From Streptomyces sp. NBC_01669 (lineage in GTDB: Bacteria; Actinomycetota; Actinomycetes; Streptomycetales; Streptomycetaceae): a stretch of DNA of 64,000 bases. Location of the stretch: the NCBI RefSeq assembly GCF_026339735.1, contig NZ_JAPEQG010000001.1:6329501-6393500 (forward strand). The letters run 5' to 3'. The notes beneath the pieces are model-generated. The model worked only from the letters and a program-made list of their open reading frames with translations, did no database searches and was not told where the DNA came from. Every line of letters starts with the position of its first letter. The stretch's first letter is position 1. A program made the translations under genes and the position numbers. Below are positions 24,165 to 33,039 of the stretch, one piece after another.

Positions 24165-24434
24165 ATGTGTCTGACGGCCAGTCAAGGATGTGCGGGATCG
24201 GCGTGGGTGGTGACTGTCACCACGTACGGCAGCGGCAACTGCACCGGGTCGTCAAATGGATACGTCGAGTGGTATGTCAACGGAGCGGGCGGTTACACCA
24301 GTTGGTTCGCCATCATCAACTGGCCGGCAAGCGCGAGGTGCAGCCCGGCACGGACATCCGGGCTGCACGGCGGAGCTCCCGGCCCGTCAGGCGGTACAGC
24401 CGGTGTCGGCGATGACGAACCAGCCCGCCGGTGA
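24165..24434 (+). pseudogene. Possible remnant of a secreted protein
   Basis: The first part of this 89-codon frame reads like an extracellular domain rich in Gly, Ser, Thr, Tyr and Trp (TVTTYGSGNCTGSSNGYVEWYVN). It then runs into a terminator hairpin at 24338 and the antisense end of the depolymerase gene. It has no signal peptide, although GGAGG precedes the ATG. I do not recognise the family. The likeliest reading is an exon-like fragment of a lost secreted protein gene whose terminator survives; a chance frame remains possible. Confidence 0.3.
24338..24368. terminator. Intrinsic terminator between convergent units
   Basis: A perfect 11-bp stem (GTGCAGCCCGG / CCGGGCTGCAC) with a 9-base loop lies between the ferredoxin side and the end of the depolymerase gene (stop at 24387), serving one or both directions. 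Confidence 0.8.
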
Positions 24435-25862
24435 CTCCCGCAGGGTGTGTGTGACGAACACGTTGTACAGCCCCATGTTCTGCTCCGAGCCGTTGGCGTA
24501 CACATAGCCACCGGTCGTGTGCGCCCTGCCCGCCGCCACCTGCGCGTAATTGGTCGCCGTGTAGCAGGCGCCGGTCGCTCCAGAGGTCGTGGTCGCCGTC
24601 ACCTGGGACGAGACCCCGCCGACCGCGCCCGAGGCGTTGACCGCGGCCACCGTGTAGTTGTACGCGGTCCCGGCGGACAGCCCCGTGTCGGTGAACACCG
24701 TCGACGCGGGCTGGGCGACCTTGCTGCCGTCGCGGTAGACGACGTACGAGGAGGCTCCCGCGACGGCGCCCCAGGACAGCGAGGCGCTGGTCCCGGTGAC
24801 ACCGGTGACCGTCAGACCGGAGGGCGCAGGCAGCGGGTCCTCGCCGCCACCGCCCGGTGCGCCCTGGTCCAGCCCCCAGAAGACGCCCGTGTGGTAGGTC
24901 GAGCAGATCGAGCTCAGGAAGTACGCGGCGGTCGTCCCGCACTGATCGGTTCCGGAGCCGGGGGAGACGGCCAGGCCGTGGCCCATGCCGGAGATGGAGT
25001 ACGTCTCCACGGCCGGCTGCCCGGAGGCGTCGTTGTAGACGCTCCGGGTGGTGTTCCCGGGCAGGGTGGTGGTGCTGGAGGGGGTCTGACCGATGCCCCA
25101 GACATCGGTCCACTGGTCACGCAGGGCGGTGGCATTGGCGGGATACACCGTGTAGTCGGATGTGCCCTGCCAGATGGCCACGCGCGGCCACGGACCCGAG
25201 TAGCCGGAGTAGGAGCCGCGGACCTTGTCGCCCCACTGGGCCGGGGTCAGCTTCTGCGGGCCGGTCTGGCAGCCGGAAGCGGCCGCCTGGCTGGTTGCGC
25301 ACTGCGCGGGAAGACCGGAGGCCACGGACCCGCCCGCGAACACGTCCGGGTAGGCGGCCAGCAGATCGGCGGTCATTCCGCCGCCCGCCGAGAGCCCGGT
25401 GACGTACACGCGGCGGCCGTCCGAGCCGTACTGCTGCTTCGCGTGCTCCACCATCTGCACGATGGAGGCGGCCTCGCCCTTGCCCCTGGTGTCCTCGGCC
25501 GGATCGAACCAGCCGAAGCAGGAGAGCGAGTTGTTCGCGGAGGTGGTCTGCGGGAAGACCACGGCGAACTTCCACAGGTCGGCGTATTTCGGCCAGCCCG
25601 AGTGGGTGTAGTAGTCGTTCGCCGTCTGCGTGCAGCCGTGCAGGGCGATCACCAGCGGTGCGCCCGCGGGCAGACCGGCGGGGGCGTACTCGTACATCTG
25701 CAGATTGCCGGGGTTCGTGCCGAAGCCGGTGACCTGCTGGAGGCCACCGGCGGCAGCGGCGGGCGGGGCTGCGGCCACGGTGTTCGGTGTCGCCGCGACG
25801 ACACCGAGGACAGCGGTGGACGCGATGCTCCGGAGCAGGCGTCGCAGGATGGATGGGCGCAC
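24387..25862 (-). CDS. Secreted polyhydroxybutyrate depolymerase with fibronectin III domain
   Basis: The 491-residue protein has a signal peptide (Arg-rich start, cleavage near VAA-AP, residue 32). Its type 1 esterase/PHB-depolymerase catalytic domain (about 40-340) has the oxyanion motif LHGCTQTA, the nucleophile elbow GLSAGGGM and a late GMGHG His. A glycine-rich linker is followed by a fibronectin type III domain (about 350-430) and a 60-residue C-terminal substrate-binding-like domain with two Cys. This is the domain order of extracellular short-chain PHA depolymerases. The GTG at 25862 follows AGGGAGG. The nearby 3-hydroxybutyrate dehydrogenase would use the released monomer. Confidence 0.9.
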   Translation of the reverse strand: MRPSILRRLLRSIASTAVLGVVAATPNTVAAAPPAAAAGGLQQVTGFGTNPGNLQMYEYAPAGLPAGAPLVIALHGCTQTANDYYTHSGWPKYADLWKFAVVFPQTTSANNSLSCFGWFDPAEDTRGKGEAASIVQMVEHAKQQYGSDGRRVYVTGLSAGGGMTADLLAAYPDVFAGGSVASGLPAQCATSQAAASGCQTGPQKLTPAQWGDKVRGSYSGYSGPWPRVAIWQGTSDYTVYPANATALRDQWTDVWGIGQTPSSTTTLPGNTTRSVYNDASGQPAVETYSISGMGHGLAVSPGSGTDQCGTTAAYFLSSICSTYHTGVFWGLDQGAPGGGGEDPLPAPSGLTVTGVTGTSASLSWGAVAGASSYVVYRDGSKVAQPASTVFTDTGLSAGTAYNYTVAAVNASGAVGGVSSQVTATTTSGATGACYTATNYAQVAAGRAHTTGGYVYANGSEQNMGLYNVFVTHTLRESPAGWFVIADTGCTA

Positions 25863-26095
25863 GGGGGCCTCCCTGTTCGGAACGTGCGGACGCGCGGACT
25901 GCTGCCGGAACCTACGAGTCCGGGCCGCCCCGGCCCATGGGGCGGGCTGACATCCCTCGGACCCCGCTGTGTGCGACGCCGCTCTTGCGTCGCGAGCGCC
26001 GGCGGAAAGCCGGGATTGACATCGAGTGCGCTCGAACATACAGACTCCCGGTCATCAACGCCCGCACCGAGACGGGCTGTTGGGAGGGGACAGGA

Positions 26096-27082
26096 ATGCG
26101 GTACCGCACGATCGGCACGGACCCGAAGAGCCGCCGCGAGGTCAGCGTGCTCAGCCTCGGCGCCATGCTGATGGGCACAGCCACCGACGAGGCGACGTCC
26201 TTCGCCATCCTCGACCGGTACGCCGAGGCCGGCGGCACCTTCATCGACACGTCGAACAACTACGCGTTCTGGGTCGACGGCAGCCAGGGCGGGGAGAGCG
26301 AGCAGCTGCTCGGCCGATGGCGCCGGAGCCGCGGTGTCGGCAACGAGATCGTCATCGCCACCAAGCTCGGTGCCCGGCCGAACGCCCCCGCCGCCGGCTT
26401 CACCCACGACATCGAGGGGCTCTCGCCGAAGGTGATCCGGGAGTCCGCGGAGCGGAGCCGGGAACACCTCGGTGTCGAGAAGCTGGACCTGCTGTACGCA
26501 CACGTGCAGGACCGGAGCGTGCCGATGAGCGAGACCGTCGAGGCCTTCGGTGAGCTGGTGACCGAAGGGGCCGTCGGCCTGCTGGGCGTGAGCAACCACT
26601 GGGCGTGGCAGGTGGAGCGGGCCCGGACCCTCGCCGCGGCCGCCGGACTGCCGGGATACGAGGTCCTCCAGCACCACCACAGCTATCTGCGGCAGCGCAC
26701 GGACCTGCCCGGCCTGCGGTCCCCGGACGGTCAGGAGGGCGTGCTCTCCGGGGATCTGCTCAGCTATCTGCGGGCCGAACCCGCCCTCGTGCCGGTCGCC
26801 TACTCGCCGCTCCTGGCCGGTGCCTACGTCCGGGCGGACAAGCCGCTGGGCCCGGAGTTCGACCACCCGGGCACACCGGCCCGGCAGGCGGCGCTGCGGG
26901 TGGTGGCCGAGCAGACCGAGGCGACCGTCAACCAGGTGGTCCTGGCCTGGCTCATCGGCGGCGACGTCCCGGTCGTCCCGCTGGTCGGCGCTTCCTCGGT
27001 GGCACAGCTGGACGAGAGCCTGGCCGCGGTGGACCTGGAGCTGACGGCGGAGCAGCGGGCGACGCTGGACGCGGCCCACTGA
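26096..27082 (+). CDS. Aldo/keto reductase
   Basis: The 328-residue protein has the AKR TIM-barrel with DTSNNYAFW (Asp and Tyr of the catalytic tetrad, about residues 49-57), IATKLGA (Lys) and a His in the HVQD segment. The C-terminal NADPH loop follows (VPLVGASSVAQLDESL). It would reduce aldehydes or ketones with NADPH; the substrate is not evident. The ATG at 26096 follows GGGAGGGGACAGGA. It is divergent from the PHB depolymerase, with a 233-bp shared region. Confidence 0.88.
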   Translation: MRYRTIGTDPKSRREVSVLSLGAMLMGTATDEATSFAILDRYAEAGGTFIDTSNNYAFWVDGSQGGESEQLLGRWRRSRGVGNEIVIATKLGARPNAPAAGFTHDIEGLSPKVIRESAERSREHLGVEKLDLLYAHVQDRSVPMSETVEAFGELVTEGAVGLLGVSNHWAWQVERARTLAAAAGLPGYEVLQHHHSYLRQRTDLPGLRSPDGQEGVLSGDLLSYLRAEPALVPVAYSPLLAGAYVRADKPLGPEFDHPGTPARQAALRVVAEQTEATVNQVVLAWLIGGDVPVVPLVGASSVAQLDESLAAVDLELTAEQRATLDAAH

Positions 27083-27090
27083 GTGCCCGT

Positions 27091-27121
27091 CGTCGAACCC
27101 GGGCCCGACCCGGGCTCGACG
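27091..27121 (+). terminator. Terminator of the aldo/keto reductase gene
   Basis: The arms CGTCGAACCCGGG and CCCGGGCTCGACG pair with one mismatch around a 5-base loop, nine bases after the stop codon. Confidence 0.7.
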
Positions 27122-27242
27122 ACAGGCGCTGACGGCTTCCGCCCCCTGCCTCGCACCATGTACGCCGCCACCATGCCGACACGCGGCGGTGTGTGCACCG
27201 ACCCCGTGTGACGTGGGCTTCCGCCTCCTTACGGTGACGACC

Positions 27243-28049
27243 ATGGAGACTCCCCAGCGCCCGGAACCCGGGCCCGCACCGCTCACCGTCCCCCCGCCCG
27301 CAGACCGGTCCCTCGCCGGCCGTACCGCCCTGGTGACCGGTGCGGCGAGCGGCATCGGACAGGCCTGCGCGCAGGCTCTCGCTGCCGCGGGCGCCCATGT
27401 GTACGTCGTGGACAAGGCAGCCGACGCGGCGAAAGAACTGGCGGAGCGGATCGGCGGAACTGCCTGGGTCGTCGATCTGTCCGTGCCCGAGGCGGTGGAC
27501 TCCCTGCCGGACGACGCCGACCTGGTGGTCAATAATGCCGGGCTGCAGCATGTGGCCCCCGTGCACGAATTCCCGCCGGACCGCTTCGCCCTGATCCACC
27601 GCGTCATGGTGGAAGCACCGTTCCGCATCTTGCGCCGCACCCTGCCCGGCATGTACGAACGCGGCTGGGGGCGCGTCGTCAACATCTCGTCCGTCCACGG
27701 GCTGCGCGCCAGCCCGTACAAATCGGCATACGTATCGGCCAAGCACGCACTGGAGGGACTCAGCAAGGTGGTCGCCCTGGAAGCAGCACCGCACGGGGTG
27801 ACCAGTAACTGCGTCAACCCCGGCTACGTACGCACGCCCCTGGTCGAGAACCAGATCGCGGCACAGGCCCGTACCCACGGCATCACGGAGGAGGAGGTGG
27901 TGGGCAAGGTGATGCTGGAACGCAGTGCCATCAAGCACCTGATCGAACCCGAGGACGTTGCCGGAGCGGTGCTCTGGCTGTGCGGACCGGGTACCTCACA
28001 CATCACCGGCACCTCCCTTTCCATGGACGGCGGCTGGACCGCCAACTGA
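27243..28049 (+). CDS. bdhA: 3-hydroxybutyrate dehydrogenase (SDR family)
   Basis: This 268-residue short-chain dehydrogenase has the cofactor motif TGAASGIG (about 33-40), NNAG, the catalytic Ser (NISSVHG) and Tyr-Lys (AYVSAKHAL). The HGITEEEVVGKVML stretch and the terminal LSMDGGWTAN are typical of D-3-hydroxybutyrate dehydrogenases. It oxidises 3-hydroxybutyrate to acetoacetate with NAD. A Pro-rich N-terminal extension of about 25 residues precedes the fold. It lies close to a secreted PHB depolymerase and 42 bp upstream of a GAF-PucR regulator on the same strand. Confidence 0.88.
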   Translation: METPQRPEPGPAPLTVPPPADRSLAGRTALVTGAASGIGQACAQALAAAGAHVYVVDKAADAAKELAERIGGTAWVVDLSVPEAVDSLPDDADLVVNNAGLQHVAPVHEFPPDRFALIHRVMVEAPFRILRRTLPGMYERGWGRVVNISSVHGLRASPYKSAYVSAKHALEGLSKVVALEAAPHGVTSNCVNPGYVRTPLVENQIAAQARTHGITEEEVVGKVMLERSAIKHLIEPEDVAGAVLWLCGPGTSHITGTSLSMDGGWTAN

Positions 28050-28091
28050 CCCTCCCGGCTCCCCGCCCCTCCCGACGAACGATGGCCGCCC

Positions 28092-30077
28092 ATGTCTGCA
28101 CCCACCCCCTCCGCCGCGCCCCACCTGCGTCTCCTCCTCGACCTGCTGGCCGAGGACGCCCCCGCCGAGGCGCTGGGAGCCGTGTCCTCCCAGGCGCGGG
28201 CGGCCGGTGTGCCCGCGGGCGAACTCGCCGAGGTGGAGGCGGCCACCGCCACCGCCCTGCGGATCAGGGGCGCCCTGCGCCAGCACCGGCGCCGCGAGCT
28301 CCAGCTCACCGCGCTCTTCGACACCGCGGGCGATCTGGCCGCCTCCCGGGATCTGGACGACGTGCTCAAGGCGATCGTCCGGCGGGCCAGGATGCTGCTC
28401 GGCACGGACACGGCGTATCTCACGCTCCCCGACGAGGAGGCGGGGGACACCTACATGCGGGTGACCGACGGGTCGGTGTCGCTCCTCTTCCAGCGGCTGC
28501 GGCTGGAACTCGGCGAAGGGCTCGGCGGGCTGGTCGCGCAGACCGCGAGCCCGTACGCCACCCCCGACTACCGCACCGACGACCGCTTCCGCCACACCCG
28601 CAACATCAACGCCGGGGTCCTCGACGAGGGGCTCGTCGCCATCCTGGGCGTGCCCCTGCTCCTCGGCTCCAGCCGCGGCGGTACGGGGAAGGTCATCGGC
28701 GTCCTCTTCGCCGCCGACCGCGCACCCCGCGTCTTCAGCCCCGACGAGGTCGCCCTGCTCTGCTCACTCGCCGCGCACGCTGCGATCGCGATCGACACCG
28801 CGCGCGCCCTCGCCGACACCCGGTCCGCCCTCGCCGAACTCGCCGAGGCGAACGCCGAGCTGGCGGAGGCGAACGCGGCGGTACGCGAACACTCGGCCGC
28901 CATGCAGCGGGCCGAGGAGGCACATGACCGGCTGACCGACCTGGTGTTGCGCGGCGGTGACGTCAAGGACGTCGCGGCGGCCGTCGCCGGGCTGCTGGAC
29001 TCCCCGCTGACCATCCATGACCCGGGCGGGCGCCCGCTGGCGGCCGTCCGGCCCGACGGTGCGGGTCTCGCCGCCGACTCCATGGACGCCGGATGGCTGG
29101 TCGAGACCGCCGAGGAGTCCCGCACCGGAGCGCGCGCCGTGCACCGCGACGGCCGGTGGATCTGCGCCGTGCTCGCCGGGCAGGAACTCCTGGCCAGTCT
29201 GGTCCTGCACCAGCGCGGTCGGCTCGACGACTCGGACCGGCGGCTCTTCGAACGTGCCGCCGTGGTCACCGGCCTCCTGCTGCTGCTGCGGCGCACGGTC
29301 GCGGAGACCGAGAACCGGATCCGCGGCGAGCTGATCAGCGATCTGCTGACCGACGCGGACCGCGACCCCGCCGGACTGGCCGAACGCGGCCGACGCCTCG
29401 GCATCGACCTGGACCGCCCGCATCTGCTGCTCGTGGCCGAGGCGGGCGCCCGGGAGAAGCTCTGCGCCGCAGCCCTGCGCTATCTGTTCGGCGGGGACAT
29501 CCGCGGCGTGAGTGCCGAACATGCGGGAACCGTGGTGCTGTTGATCGGCTGCGAGGCGGACGCGGACCCCGGACCCGATGCGGGGGACGCGGCGCGGGCG
29601 GCGGCCGCCCAGCTCGGCCAGCTGGTCCAGGCCCCCGTCACCGTGGCCGCCACCGGTCCGGCCCGGGGGCCGCGGCAGCTCGCCGCCGCGTACGCCGAGG
29701 CGGCACGCTGCCTGCGGGCCATGCGGGTCCTCGGCCGTACCGGAGAAGGCGCCTGTGTCGACGAACTCGGCTTCCTCGGCGTGGTGCTGGGCAACGCGCA
29801 GGATGTCGACGGCTTCGTCACCGCGACGCTGGGACCCCTGCTGCGGTACGACGCCCAGCGCGGCACCCACCTCGTACGCACGCTGAGGGCCTACTTCGGT
29901 TCCGGCGGCAGCCTCATCCGCGCCAAGGACGAACTCCACGTCCACGTCAACACGGTGGTGCAGCGGCTGGACCGGATCCAGGTGCTGCTCGGCCGCGACT
30001 GGAACGAGCCCGACCGGGCGCTGGAACTTCAGCTGGCGCTGCGGCTGAACCTGTTGTCGGGCGGTCAGGAGCGGTGA
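28092..30077 (+). CDS. GAF-domain PucR-type transcriptional regulator
   Basis: The 661-residue protein has an N-terminal helical region, a GAF sensor domain (about 75-240) with DTAYLTLPDE and YRTDDRF, and a coiled-coil of repeated LAEANAEL heptads (about 250-285). A middle PucR region follows, then a C-terminal PucR helix-turn-helix (about 590-650) with FGSGGSLIRAKDELHVHVNTVVQRLDRI-type sequence, quoted here only as landmarks near residue 600. It probably senses a small metabolite and controls the upstream dehydrogenase gene, with which it could be co-transcribed, or the convergent ABC operon. Confidence 0.88.
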   Translation: MSAPTPSAAPHLRLLLDLLAEDAPAEALGAVSSQARAAGVPAGELAEVEAATATALRIRGALRQHRRRELQLTALFDTAGDLAASRDLDDVLKAIVRRARMLLGTDTAYLTLPDEEAGDTYMRVTDGSVSLLFQRLRLELGEGLGGLVAQTASPYATPDYRTDDRFRHTRNINAGVLDEGLVAILGVPLLLGSSRGGTGKVIGVLFAADRAPRVFSPDEVALLCSLAAHAAIAIDTARALADTRSALAELAEANAELAEANAAVREHSAAMQRAEEAHDRLTDLVLRGGDVKDVAAAVAGLLDSPLTIHDPGGRPLAAVRPDGAGLAADSMDAGWLVETAEESRTGARAVHRDGRWICAVLAGQELLASLVLHQRGRLDDSDRRLFERAAVVTGLLLLLRRTVAETENRIRGELISDLLTDADRDPAGLAERGRRLGIDLDRPHLLLVAEAGAREKLCAAALRYLFGGDIRGVSAEHAGTVVLLIGCEADADPGPDAGDAARAAAAQLGQLVQAPVTVAATGPARGPRQLAAAYAEAARCLRAMRVLGRTGEGACVDELGFLGVVLGNAQDVDGFVTATLGPLLRYDAQRGTHLVRTLRAYFGSGGSLIRAKDELHVHVNTVVQRLDRIQVLLGRDWNEPDRALELQLALRLNLLSGGQER

Positions 30078-30100
30078 CCGGCCGGTCGGCCGGCCACCGC
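30071..30100. terminator. Bidirectional terminator between PucR regulator and hydrolase genes
   Basis: Arms GCGGTGACCGGCC and GGCCGGCCACCGC pair with one mismatch around GGTC, overlapping the regulator's stop codon and ending just before the convergent hydrolase stop. Confidence 0.75.
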
Positions 30101-30107
30101 TCCTTCC

Positions 30108-31013
30108 TCAACCGCCGCACGGGCTGGGTATGTTCGAGAGTGCCACCAGTCGTGTGGCGATCTCCTGTGCGCCGGTGTCCCCGGTGAGCACGGTGTAGTG
30201 GTTGACGTCCGGCACCGCCACCGGCTCCAGCAGGGTGCCGGAGAGGTCGGCGGCCGCCAGCCGCTGCTCGTCGTACAGTCCCTGCGGCTCGTCCATGAGA
30301 CCGCGCGCCGCCCACAGCAGCGTCGCCGGCACCGGCAACTTTCGTACCGCCGAAAGCACGTCGTCGTCGAAGAGACCGATCCCGTCGGTGCGCACCGCCT
30401 CGATCCGGCACGTCGAGTGCATCGCCGGTTCGTCGCCCGTCAGATCGCGCTGGATGTACGCGTCCACCTCGGGCGACCAGGCGTCCCCGGCGAACGCGGG
30501 ATGCGCCTGCCAGAAATCCCGGTAGGCGGCCCGGTCGGGGAACGTCATCGACAGCCGGTCCATGGCCGGACCGATCACTGCCGTCATCAGTTCGTCCGGG
30601 GAGAGATGGGTGGGGGCGGGGAAGCCGATCCCACCGTCGACGAGCAGCAGCGGACCGAACCGGTCAGGATGCCGTACGGCGGCCAGCGCCGCCACGAACG
30701 CGCCCATCGAGTGACCGGCCAGCACCACCCGGTCCAGGCCGAGCGCCCCGGTCAGGGCCGCGATGTCATCGGCGTGCGCCGCGATGCCGTACGGTCCGGG
30801 CAGCCCGGAGCTTCCGGCCCGGCCGCGCAGGTCCGGGGCGACCAGCGTGACCTGGCCGGCCAGCAGCCGCGCCACCGTGCCCCAGGAGAGCGCGTTGGCC
30901 GTGATGCCGTGCAGGGCGACGACCACCGGCGCGTCGGGCTCCCGGGCCGGCCAGCGCAGGGCGGCCAGTTCGCCGCCGGCCACCGGGACACGTATCTCCT
31001 CGTACGCGGTCAT
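30108..31013 (-). CDS. Alpha/beta-hydrolase
   Basis: The 301-residue cytoplasmic hydrolase has the HGITANALSW oxyanion segment, the nucleophile elbow GHSMGAF (about residue 100) and a late His (VNHYTVL). A cap region is inserted in the middle (about 135-200). It resembles esterases and C-C bond hydrolases, and the substrate is unknown. It is the last gene of the livJGFHM-type operon, overlapping livM by four bases, so it probably processes the compound that transporter imports. Confidence 0.85.
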   Translation of the reverse strand: MTAYEEIRVPVAGGELAALRWPAREPDAPVVVALHGITANALSWGTVARLLAGQVTLVAPDLRGRAGSSGLPGPYGIAAHADDIAALTGALGLDRVVLAGHSMGAFVAALAAVRHPDRFGPLLLVDGGIGFPAPTHLSPDELMTAVIGPAMDRLSMTFPDRAAYRDFWQAHPAFAGDAWSPEVDAYIQRDLTGDEPAMHSTCRIEAVRTDGIGLFDDDVLSAVRKLPVPATLLWAARGLMDEPQGLYDEQRLAAADLSGTLLEPVAVPDVNHYTVLTGDTGAQEIATRLVALSNIPSPCGG

Positions 31014-32155
31014 GAGTGCCGGTCCTCCTTCTGGGCGGGTGCGCCCTCACTGGTCGCACGGAGTACGGAACGTATCCGGGACGGCAGCCGTGCCAGCCCG
31101 CCCGGCAGGAGATGGACCACGGCCACGAACACCACACCGAGCAGGAACAGTGGCTGGGAGAGCGGTACCCGCAGTACCGCGGGAAGGTCGGCGACCGCAC
31201 CCGATCCGGCGAGATCGCCGAGCCGGTGGTCGGCCCACGTGTAGAGGATGCCGCCGACCATCGGTCCCCAGCGGGTGCCCGAGCCACCCAGCACCACCAT
31301 CACCAGCAGCGACAGCGTGAAGTCCGACGTCGTCGTCTGTGGGGTGGAGCCGCCGGTGAGCAGCAGATGGACGAGCCCGCCGAGCGCGGCCAGCGCACCG
31401 GCCAGGACGAACGCCGAAAGTTTGAACCCGTACGGCTTCAGCCCCAGCACCTCCACCCGGCGCTCGTTCTCCTTGATGCCCTCCCAGACCCGCCCCGTCG
31501 GGGAGCGGACCGCCCAGTGGACGACGGCCAGCGTGAGGACGAGATAGCCGAGCGCGACCCAGTACAGGTTCGCCGTGTGCTCGATGCCCACGAGCCCGGA
31601 CGGCAGCAGCTCGGCGGGCGCGGCCCGGCCCTCCTCGCCGCCGGTGAAGCCGCCGGGGTTGCGGGAGACGAGGATCGAGCCCGCCTGGGCGAAGGCCAGC
31701 GTCACCATGGAGAAGCCGATGCCGGTGACGCGCAGGCTCACCGATCCCAGCACCAGTGCGAGCGCGATCCCGAAGCAGACGCCGACCGGAGCGGAGACGG
31801 CGAACGGCAGTCCGGCCTCCAGCATGATGGTGTTGGTGGCGTAGCTGCCCGCCGCGAAGTACAGGGCATGCCCGAAGGAGAGCAGCCCGGTCCGGCCGAG
31901 CAGCAGGTCGTACCCGGTGGCCAGGGCGCCGAACAACAGGCAGGTGGCGAGGAGTTGCAGGCTGCCCGGACTGCCCAGCGGGCCGTCGAGCAGTCCCGGC
32001 AACGGCAGGGCGCTGTACGGTGCGACGATCAGCAGCACCAGCACCACGGCCGGCCACCAGCGCAGCAGCCGCGCCGTGTTCGCGCGCACCGGTGCGTCGG
32101 ACGGTGCCGCCGGTGTTCCGCTCGTGCGGTCGGGTGTCCCGGTCACGGTGCTCAC
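31010..32155 (-). CDS. livM: Branched-chain amino acid-type ABC permease (LivM)
   Basis: The 381-residue protein has about nine membrane segments and the LivM cytoplasmic loop with the EAA-like stretch SPTGRVWEGIKENERRVEVLG (cited around residues 220-240). It follows livH, overlapping it by four bases (GTGA). With LivH it forms the membrane channel of a HAAT-family importer. Members import branched-chain amino acids, amides, urea or aromatic acids, so the gene symbol marks the family and not a proven substrate. Confidence 0.9.
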   Translation of the reverse strand: MSTVTGTPDRTSGTPAAPSDAPVRANTARLLRWWPAVVLVLLIVAPYSALPLPGLLDGPLGSPGSLQLLATCLLFGALATGYDLLLGRTGLLSFGHALYFAAGSYATNTIMLEAGLPFAVSAPVGVCFGIALALVLGSVSLRVTGIGFSMVTLAFAQAGSILVSRNPGGFTGGEEGRAAPAELLPSGLVGIEHTANLYWVALGYLVLTLAVVHWAVRSPTGRVWEGIKENERRVEVLGLKPYGFKLSAFVLAGALAALGGLVHLLLTGGSTPQTTTSDFTLSLLVMVVLGGSGTRWGPMVGGILYTWADHRLGDLAGSGAVADLPAVLRVPLSQPLFLLGVVFVAVVHLLPGGLARLPSRIRSVLRATSEGAPAQKEDRHS

Positions 32156-33039
32156 GCGAGCCTCCCGGTCAGTCCGCGCGGCCGTACGAGCAGCAGCGCG
32201 GCGAGCAGGACGACGACGGCCAGGTCGCCGAGGCCCGCTGCGGTGTAGTAGTTGGCGAACTGCTGGACCAGGCCGATCACGACGGACGCCACGGCGGCGC
32301 CGGTCACCGAGCCCATGCCCCCGGTGACGACCACGACGAACGCGAAGATCAGCAGCGACGTGCCCTGTCGGGGGTCGACCGAGCCGAAGTACAGCCCGCC
32401 GAGCGCCCCGCCGAGCGCGGCGGCGCAGCCGCCGATCGCGAAGACGAGCGTGAACGCCTTGCGGACGTCGATGCCGAGCGCCGTCACCATCGCCCGGTCC
32501 TCGACCCCCGCCCGTACGACCAGTCCGTGCCGGGTCCGTCCGAGGAAGAGCCGCAGCGCGATCAGCACCACGACCGCCGCCGCGATCAGCACCAGCCGGT
32601 TGACCGGTACCTCCGCGCCCAGCAGGGAGAACGTGCCGGACAGCGCCTCGGGCCCGGGGAAGGTCCGGGCGTCCGAGCCCCAGATGCCCGACAGCAGGGC
32701 CGGGACGGCGAGCCCCACCCCGACCGTGGCGAGCACCTGTTCGCGCGGCCGGGTGTAGAGCGGGCGGACGACGGTGAGCTCCAGCAGTACCGCGGCGGCG
32801 GTGCCCACCGCCGTACCGAACAGGACCGCGAGGACGAAGCCCGCACCGCCGGGGCCCGCGCCCGGCAGATTGCCGGACGCCGCCCACCAGGTGCCGTACG
32901 CGCCGATGGAGAGCAGCGCCCCGTGCGCGAAGTTGAGCACGTCCATCAGACCGAAGATCAGCGAAAGCCCCGACGCGATCAGGAAGTAGAGCGCCCCCAG
33001 ACCGAGTCCGGTCATGGTGAGCAGCACAAGGGTGGACAT
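32152..33039 (-). CDS. livH: Branched-chain amino acid-type ABC permease (LivH)
   Basis: The 295-residue membrane protein has about eight hydrophobic segments, the opening GLGALYFLIASGLSLIFG typical of LivH (around residues 12-30) and the cytoplasmic loop TRHGLVVRAGVEDRAMVTALGID near 170. It abuts livF (1-bp overlap) and livM (4-bp overlap). It partners LivM in the transporter. Confidence 0.92.
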   Translation of the reverse strand: MSTLVLLTMTGLGLGALYFLIASGLSLIFGLMDVLNFAHGALLSIGAYGTWWAASGNLPGAGPGGAGFVLAVLFGTAVGTAAAVLLELTVVRPLYTRPREQVLATVGVGLAVPALLSGIWGSDARTFPGPEALSGTFSLLGAEVPVNRLVLIAAAVVVLIALRLFLGRTRHGLVVRAGVEDRAMVTALGIDVRKAFTLVFAIGGCAAALGGALGGLYFGSVDPRQGTSLLIFAFVVVVTGGMGSVTGAAVASVVIGLVQQFANYYTAAGLGDLAVVVLLAALLLVRPRGLTGRLA

